From: CAVREM01 sp963728825
GTDB lineage: Bacteria; Acidobacteriota; Vicinamibacteria; Vicinamibacterales; CAVVIG01
Direction of reading: 5' to 3'
Assembly: GCA_963728825.1 (NCBI GenBank)
Contig: CAVSLA010000004.1
Location: forward strand, 124,001 to 188,000
DNA: 64,000 nt
Below are positions 59,143 through 64,000 of the stretch, in pieces. The position numbers and the translations under genes are program-made. Every line of letters begins with the position of its first letter. The first letter of the stretch is position 1. The notes under the pieces were generated by a model, which had not been told where the DNA came from, searched no databases, and worked only from the letters and a program-made list of their open reading frames with translations.

Positions 59143-59228
59143 GCCTGAGTGGCGGAACTGGCAGACGCAGGAGACTCAAAATCTCCCGCCGGTCACCCGG
59201 CGTGTGGGTTCGATTCCCTCCTCAGGCA
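59143..59228 (+). tRNA. tRNA-Leu (anticodon CAA)
   Basis: 86 nt. Acceptor GCCTGAG pairs with CTCAGGC plus discriminator A; anticodon stem GGAGA/TCTCC with loop CTCAAAA giving anticodon CAA for codon UUG; long variable arm (GCCGG/CCGGC) as in class II tRNAs; T loop TTCGATT. The T stem has one T-T mismatch at its second pair. CCA is not encoded. It appears to stand alone. Confidence 0.92.
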
Positions 59229-59253
59229 CTTTTCCAACAGCTGAACCGATACC

Positions 59254-59448
59254 ATGGAAGCGCTCGGACCAATTCTGCTCGTGCTGGCGATTCCGCTCAG
59301 CCTGCGATGGATTCCGCGGAACCGATTTTTCGGCCTGCGGATCCCGGCGACCATCGGGTTCGTCGGCGTGCTGTCTGCCGTGACCGCAGACTGGCGCACC
59401 GCGAACCGCCTGCGCCGGGAGCGCGAGGCCATACCCGGAACCAGGTAA
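59254..59448 (+). CDS. Short SdpI-like protein
   Basis: 64 residues. One helix (ALGPILLVLAIPLSLRWI) is followed by IPRNRFFGLRIPAT, the SdpI motif (PxNxxxGxRxPxT) found in immunity/integral membrane proteins; after it the sequence shows SAVTADWRTANRLRRERE in place of the usual second and third helices, so the protein seems truncated. The TAA stop is inside an octamer array. Role as an immunity or membrane-modulating protein is doubtful. Confidence 0.5.
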   Translation: MEALGPILLVLAIPLSLRWIPRNRFFGLRIPATIGFVGVLSAVTADWRTANRLRREREAIPGTR

Positions 59449-59523
59449 TCGGGTAAGTAGCTGATCTGGTTGGCGGTAGGCCCGATCAATCCCCGATTAC
59501 CCGATTACTCAATCACCCAATTC
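59446..59523. repeat. GTAATCGG/CGATTACC octamer inverted array
   Basis: A left arm of GTAATCGGGTAA-type units and a right arm of CGATTACC, CGATTACT, CAATCACC units that are complementary to it, about 45 nt apart. It separates the SdpI-like gene and the second DUF1592 gene. Confidence 0.7.
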
Positions 59524-59566
59524 ATGGTGTCGGTGTGCGACAATGACCGGACGTAGAAGGGGGCTG

Positions 59567-61924
59567 ATGCGCGGCAGGTGTACCGTTTTCCTGGCCGGAT
59601 TTCTCGCGATCGTTGGCGCCCCTCTGCTGGCGTTCGGCCAATCGCCGTCCAGCACAGCTGCGGACCCCGCGCCGCGAGGTTTCCTCGTCAGAAATTGCGT
59701 CTCGTGCCATAACGACCGGCTCAAGACGGCGGGTCTGGCGCTCGACACGTTGGATCTCTCAGCCGTCGGTCAGCATCCGGCGGTCTGGGAGAAAGTCGTG
59801 TCGAAGCTGCGCGCCGGCGCGATGCCGCCCGTCGGCCGGCCTCAGCCCGACGCCGGCTCGCGCACGGCATTCGTCGCGTGGCTCGAGAAAGAGCTCGACA
59901 GCGCCGCCGCTCGATCGCCCAACCCCGGACGTCCGGCAGCCTTCCATCGGCTGAACCGCACCGAGTACCAGAACACGATTCGCGACCTGCTGGCGTTGGA
60001 AGTCGACGTGTCCAGGCTCCTGCCTGCCGACGATGCCGCGTATGGGTTCGACAACGTGTCGGACGTGTTGTCGATTTCGCCGGCGCGTCTGGATGCATAT
60101 CTGTCGGCGGCACGTCGCATCAGCAGGCTCGCTGTCGGCGATCCTGGGGCGCCGCCGGAGATTGCGAGCTACTCGTTCGCCAAGATGCTGTTGCAGGAAG
60201 AGCGGATGAGCGAGGACCTGCCATTCGGCTCCCGCGGCGGCGCCGCCATCCGGCACACGTTTCCGCTCGACGGCGACTACGTGTTGAAGCTGCGCTTCGA
60301 CGGTCCCGCGACGGCCGCCGATCGGTTCGAGGTCAGGCTCGACGGCGTGAAGGTCGGCGAAGGCACGCCGCGCGGGCGGGCGTCCGGCGATACCGCCGAC
60401 TCGGGCGGCACTGAAGTCCGGGTCCGTGCTGCCGCCGGGGCGCACACGGTCGGCATTGTCCTGCTGAAGCGCATGCTGGCCGCCGAGGGGCGGTTCCCCG
60501 CGGTGTTTCCCTGGGGCAACAGCGGTGTCTTCGCGACGACCTTCGGCGCGCGGCAGTATCTCCGCCTCGACAACCTTGAAATCAACGGACCGTTCGGCGC
60601 AACCGCCGTGGGCGATACGCCAAGCCGGCGCGCGATTTTCGTCTGCCGTCCGGCGCGCGCGGCGGAGGAAGCCGCCTGCGCCACGCGGGTGCTCGGCGCA
60701 CTCGCGCGTCGCGCCTACCGCAGACCAGTCGACAGCAAAGATGTCGAGCAGTTGACCTCGTTCTACCGCAGCGCGCGACGCGAAGGCCGCGACTTCGAGG
60801 CCGGTATCCGCGCCGCCCTGGAGCGGCTGCTGGTCGACCTCGATTTCCTCTATCGCAGCGAGCTCGATCCGCCCGGGCCGGCATCGGCGACCTACCGCCT
60901 GAACGATGTCGCCCTCGCGTCGCGTTTGTCGTTCTTCCTCTGGAGCAGTATCCCGGACGAGGAACTGCTGCAGCTCGCGGAGCGCGGCCGCCTGCAGAAT
61001 CCCGAAGTGCTCGGGGCGCAGGTGCAGCGGATGCTGGCCGACGACCGTGCCAAAGCGTTGGTGAGCAGCTTTGGCGCGCAGTGGCTGTATCTGCGCAACC
61101 TGCGGATGGTCACGCCCGACCTGTTCGAATTTCCCGACTGGGACGACAACCTGCGGCACGCCATGGCCCGCGAGACCGAGCTGTTCCTCGAGAGCCAGCT
61201 GCGCGACGATCGCCCGCTGCCGCAGCTGTTGTCCGCGGACTACACCTACGTTAACGAACGACTGGCGCGCCACTACGGAGTCCCAAACATCTACGGCAGT
61301 CACTTCCGGCGGATCTCACAGCCGCGGGAACGCCAGGCGGGTCTGCTCAGCCAGGCGAGCATCCTGACGGTGACGTCGTTCCCCAACCGGACGTCACCGG
61401 TCGTTCGAGGTAAGTGGCTGCTCGAAAACCTGCTCGGCGCAGCGCCGCCGGCGCCGCCGCCCGACATTCCGGATCTGCCGGAAACCGCCCGGGGCGAGCA
61501 GCCGCGCTCGATGCGTGAGCGCATGGAACAACACCGCCGCAATCCTTCGTGCGCCAGCTGTCATGCGGTGATGGACCCGCTCGGCTTCGCGCTGGAGCAG
61601 TTCGACGCGATCGGGCGGTGGCGGACGACCGACGGCGGTCAGCCCGTCGATGCCACCGGCGCGATGCCCGATGGCCGGGCCATCGAGGGCGCCCGCGGTC
61701 TGCGCGATCTGATGGTCGGACCCAGGCAAGACGAGTTCGTCCGCACGGTCACCGAGAAATTGTTCACCTATGCGATTGGCCGCGGCGTCGACGCGTCCGA
61801 CATGCCGGCCATCAGGAAGATCGTGCGCGACGCCGCGGCGACCGACTACCGCTGGTCGTCGATCATCATGGGGATCGCCCGGAGCCACGCGTTTCAAATG
61901 CGGATGCGGAGAGAGCAGTCATGA
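59567..61924 (+). CDS. DUF1592/PSD-type cytochrome c protein (module 2)
   Basis: 785 residues; start at 59567 chosen because AGGGGG precedes it and a GACAAT -10 (59539-59544) overlaps the alternative ATG at 59543. Signal peptide LAGFLAIVGAPLLAFGQ, first heme site NCVSCHNDRLKT, DUF1587 (FHRLNRTEYQNTIRDLLAL), beta module (DGDYVLKLRFDGPAT), DUF1595/1592 (LARRAYRRP; SFFLWSSIPDEELLQLA), DUF1588 (SILTVTSFPNRTSPVVRGKW) and DUF1585 with a second CASCH. It is a clear paralogue of the 9061 protein. Overlaps the next gene by four bases (ATGA). Confidence 0.9.
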   Translation: MRGRCTVFLAGFLAIVGAPLLAFGQSPSSTAADPAPRGFLVRNCVSCHNDRLKTAGLALDTLDLSAVGQHPAVWEKVVSKLRAGAMPPVGRPQPDAGSRTAFVAWLEKELDSAAARSPNPGRPAAFHRLNRTEYQNTIRDLLALEVDVSRLLPADDAAYGFDNVSDVLSISPARLDAYLSAARRISRLAVGDPGAPPEIASYSFAKMLLQEERMSEDLPFGSRGGAAIRHTFPLDGDYVLKLRFDGPATAADRFEVRLDGVKVGEGTPRGRASGDTADSGGTEVRVRAAAGAHTVGIVLLKRMLAAEGRFPAVFPWGNSGVFATTFGARQYLRLDNLEINGPFGATAVGDTPSRRAIFVCRPARAAEEAACATRVLGALARRAYRRPVDSKDVEQLTSFYRSARREGRDFEAGIRAALERLLVDLDFLYRSELDPPGPASATYRLNDVALASRLSFFLWSSIPDEELLQLAERGRLQNPEVLGAQVQRMLADDRAKALVSSFGAQWLYLRNLRMVTPDLFEFPDWDDNLRHAMARETELFLESQLRDDRPLPQLLSADYTYVNERLARHYGVPNIYGSHFRRISQPRERQAGLLSQASILTVTSFPNRTSPVVRGKWLLENLLGAAPPAPPPDIPDLPETARGEQPRSMRERMEQHRRNPSCASCHAVMDPLGFALEQFDAIGRWRTTDGGQPVDATGAMPDGRAIEGARGLRDLMVGPRQDEFVRTVTEKLFTYAIGRGVDASDMPAIRKIVRDAAATDYRWSSIIMGIARSHAFQMRMRREQS

Positions 61925-63282
61925 TCATCGACAAGATCGCCATTCCGCGACGAACCGTCCTGCGCGGACTGGGCGCGGCCATCGCCCTGCCGTTTCTCGA
62001 CAGCATGGTCCCGGCGTTTACGGCTGTCGCCCGGACCGCCGGTCGTTCGACGCCACGCCTCAGCATCATCTACGTTGGCAACGGCGCGGCGCTCGGACAC
62101 TTCGCGCCACAGGCCGAAGGCGCCGCCTACGAGCTGACGCCGATCCTCCAGCCGTTCGCGCCGTTTCGCGACCGGATGCTGGTGCTGAGCGGCATCGACA
62201 ACTCGGTGGCGATGGCGCGTGAAGGCGAACCGCGCGGCGGCCACGGCCGCGTCGCGCCGGCGTTTCTGACCGGTGTTCACGCGCGGCCGACCATCGGCGC
62301 CGACTTTCAGGCGGGCACCTCGATCGATCAGATCGCTGCGCGTCACATGGGGACCGATACCCAGCTGGCCTCGCTCGAAGTGGCGGTCGACGCCCCTGAG
62401 TTCGGCGGGACGTGCGACACCGGCTTCAGCTGCGTCTACACCAACACCATCTCCTGGCGGACGCCGACCGATCCGCTGCCGATGGAGAACAACCCGCGAA
62501 TCCTCTTCGAGCGGATGTTCGGCGACAGCGGCAGCACCGATCCCGCGGCGCGAATCGCCCGGCTCCGCGAGCGGAAGAGCGTCCTCGACGCCATTACCGA
62601 CCGGGCCCGCAGCCTCAGCGCCCGGGTCGGCGGAACCGATCGCAACAAGCTCGACGCGTATCTCGAATCGATCCGCGAGGTCGAGCGTGGCATCCAGAAG
62701 GCCGAGGAGCAGAGCGCCCGTGAGCTTCCGCTCGTCGAGCAACCGGCCGGGGTTCCCGATACCTTCGAAGCGCACGTCAAGAGCCTCTTCGATCTCCAGG
62801 TGTTGGCCTTCCAGGCGGACCTGACCCGGGTCACCACTTTCATGCTGGCCCGGGAGCTGAGCGGTCGTGCCTATCGAGAGGTGGGCGTGTCCGAAGGCTT
62901 CCATGCCTTGTCGCATCACGGCAACAACCCCGAGAAGATCACCGCGATGGGCAAGATCAACGTGTATCACTCGACGCTCGTCGCCTATTTCCTCGAGAAG
63001 CTGCAGTCGGTGCAGGACGGGGACGGTTCGCTGCTGGATCACTCGATGGTGTTCTTCGGCAGCGGCATGGGCAACAGCAACGAACACGACCCGCGCGAAC
63101 TGCCGCTGATCCTGGCAGGCGGGGCGGCCGGAACGTTGCCCTCGGGCCGTCACATCCGGTTCAAGAAAGGCAGCGAGCTGCCCAACCTCTACGTGACGAT
63201 GCTCAACAAGCTCGGCGTGCCCGTGGAGGCGGTTGGCGAAGGAAGCACCGGACGACTGCCGCTTGAACCGCTATCGGTCTAA
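61921..63282 (+). CDS. DUF1552 protein (module 2)
   Basis: 453 residues translationally coupled to the DUF1592 gene. Twin-arginine leader PRRTVLRGLGAAIALPFLDS; core motifs parallel the paralogue at 11444: IIYVGNGAALGHFAP, SCVYTNTISWRTPTDPLPME, EVERGIQKAEEQSA and GFHALSHHGNNPEK, then FFGSGMGNSNEHD. The EHD/HHxxN segments at the C-terminus may coordinate metal. Function unknown; the coupling shows it acts in fixed stoichiometry with the DUF1592 protein. Confidence 0.88.
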   Translation: MIIDKIAIPRRTVLRGLGAAIALPFLDSMVPAFTAVARTAGRSTPRLSIIYVGNGAALGHFAPQAEGAAYELTPILQPFAPFRDRMLVLSGIDNSVAMAREGEPRGGHGRVAPAFLTGVHARPTIGADFQAGTSIDQIAARHMGTDTQLASLEVAVDAPEFGGTCDTGFSCVYTNTISWRTPTDPLPMENNPRILFERMFGDSGSTDPAARIARLRERKSVLDAITDRARSLSARVGGTDRNKLDAYLESIREVERGIQKAEEQSARELPLVEQPAGVPDTFEAHVKSLFDLQVLAFQADLTRVTTFMLARELSGRAYREVGVSEGFHALSHHGNNPEKITAMGKINVYHSTLVAYFLEKLQSVQDGDGSLLDHSMVFFGSGMGNSNEHDPRELPLILAGGAAGTLPSGRHIRFKKGSELPNLYVTMLNKLGVPVEAVGEGSTGRLPLEPLSV

Positions 63283-63286
63283 GGCG

Positions 63287-64000
63287 ATGCAACGCATGCG
63301 ACGGAACACGTTCGTCGACAGACCCTTTGTTTCCTTTGTGTCCTTTGCGTCCTTTGTGTTTGTTCTGTCTTCCGTCCTGCCCGCTCAGGGGCAGTCGCTT
63401 CTCGAAGCCGTCAGGCGCGGCGAGCCGGCCGCGGTCGACGCGGCGATTGCCAAGGGCGCCGACGTCAATGCCCGACAGGGCGACGGTGCAACCGCCCTGC
63501 ACTGGGCGGTTCACCACGACGACCGGGAGATGGTCGCCAAGCTGCTTCGCGCCGGCGCCGATGCGAAGGCGGCCAACGAGCTCGGCGTCACACCGTTGAT
63601 GCTCGCGTGCCTCAACGCCAGCCCGCGGATGGTCGACGTTCTGCTCGAGGCGGGCGCCAATCCCGATGCGGCGGCACCGGGCCGCGAAACGCCGCTGATG
63701 GTCGGCTCCTGGACCGGCAGCGGCGAGGTCGTCAGGCTGCTGATCGCCGCCGGAGCTGATGTGAACGCCAAGGAGGCCTCGCGCCAGCAGACCGCGCTGA
63801 TGTGGGCGGCGTCCGAGCGACACGCGGAGATCGTACGGCTCCTCGTCCAGAGTGGCGCTGACCTGCATGCCCGCACTGCGGTGAACCTTCCCAATCGAAA
63901 GCCCGGGATGCGGCCGTCAGGAGCAGCAGCGGCCGGCTTGACCGCGCTGCTCTTCGCGGCGCGGGTCGGCGACGTCGAATCAGCACGGATCCTGCTGGAC
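63287..64000 (+). CDS. Ankyrin-repeat protein, partial at the right edge
   Basis: 238 codons visible; continues past the window. Start either 63287 or 63296. The signal peptide core, FVSFVSFASFVFVLSS, is encoded by CCTTTGTGT-type tandem units. Ankyrin repeats start GDGATALHWAVHHDDREMV and continue with LGVTPLMLACLNASPRM, RETPLMVGSWTGSGEVV, QTALMWAASERHAEIV and GLTALLFAARVGDVESA. The closest relative here is the protein at 7503-8990. It follows the DUF1552 gene by 4 bp, so it belongs to the same operon. Confidence 0.85.
   Translation, partial: MQRMRRNTFVDRPFVSFVSFASFVFVLSSVLPAQGQSLLEAVRRGEPAAVDAAIAKGADVNARQGDGATALHWAVHHDDREMVAKLLRAGADAKAANELGVTPLMLACLNASPRMVDVLLEAGANPDAAAPGRETPLMVGSWTGSGEVVRLLIAAGADVNAKEASRQQTALMWAASERHAEIVRLLVQSGADLHARTAVNLPNRKPGMRPSGAAAAGLTALLFAARVGDVESARILLD
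63326..63361 (+). repeat. TTTCCTTTGTGTCC-type tandem units inside a gene
   Basis: Units of CCTTTGTGT/CCTTTGCGT, the sort usually seen between genes, read in frame here as the hydrophobic core of the signal peptide of the ankyrin protein at 63287. Confidence 0.7.

Overview
The window is 64 kb of high-GC, densely coding bacterial chromosome. Its gene families point to an Acidobacteriota member, most likely of the Vicinamibacteria type: two DUF1592/DUF1552 gene pairs, several secreted ankyrin-repeat proteins, planctomycete-type cytochromes, quinoproteins, a 1015-residue Oar-like TonB receptor with an N-terminal carboxypeptidase-regulatory domain, an orphan MacB/FtsX permease of the acidobacterial kind, UPF0182, and Tat-exported amidohydrolase-type enzymes. 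This placement is inferred from gene content; there is no rRNA in the window. The one RNA gene seen is a tRNA-Leu(CAA).

Layout. 1-4.9 kb: the start of a membrane protein cut by the left edge, an RluA-type pseudouridine synthase, a tiny zinc ribbon, and a pseudokinase-PEGA protein coupled to a TonB-like partner. 4.9-19.3 kb: accessory secreted functions (two ankyrin proteins, an amidohydrolase, a DUF1592-DUF1552 pair, a TetR regulator, two alpha/beta hydrolases, a TonB receptor). Three near-identical 14-bp palindromes lie in the divergent promoter regions of this block. 19.3-27.5 kb: periplasmic redox genes (a damaged cytochrome/PQQ-dehydrogenase pair, an intact PQQ dehydrogenase, a cytochrome-ankyrin fusion, a CxxCH protein with cyclase-like repeats), interrupted by MOSC and carbonic anhydrase genes. 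27.5-46 kb: mixed metabolism and surface genes (SDR, metallo-hydrolase, RsgA, alpha/beta hydrolase, CBM9/DUF5916 outer-membrane protein, cupin, Lhr helicase, PQQ-like propellers, DUF421 pair). 46-59 kb: UPF0182, LysM-BON protein, luciferase-like oxidoreductase, permease, subclass B3-type metallo-beta-lactamase, enoyl-CoA hydratase, pyrophosphatase. 59.5-64 kb: a second DUF1592-DUF1552-ankyrin module, cut by the right edge.

The most unusual content is between the genes. Two roughly 280-bp clover-leaf palindromes in opposite orientation flank the first ankyrin/DUF1592/DUF1552 module. Short GC hairpins, and 7-8-bp tandem arrays often folded into hairpins, sit at gene 3' ends and frequently supply the stop codon itself. 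A 290-bp inverted-repeat element encloses the fossil C-terminus of a permease gene. No transposase, CRISPR array or prophage gene was seen. Many genes have a -10 hexamer only 5-15 bp before the start codon, suggesting leaderless or very short-leader mRNAs, and several divergent pairs share one symmetric -10 box.

How the genes may work together (inference): the cell exports enzymes and heme proteins that oxidise or hydrolyse organic substrates, imports products through the TonB receptor, and controls part of this set with the local TetR regulator.
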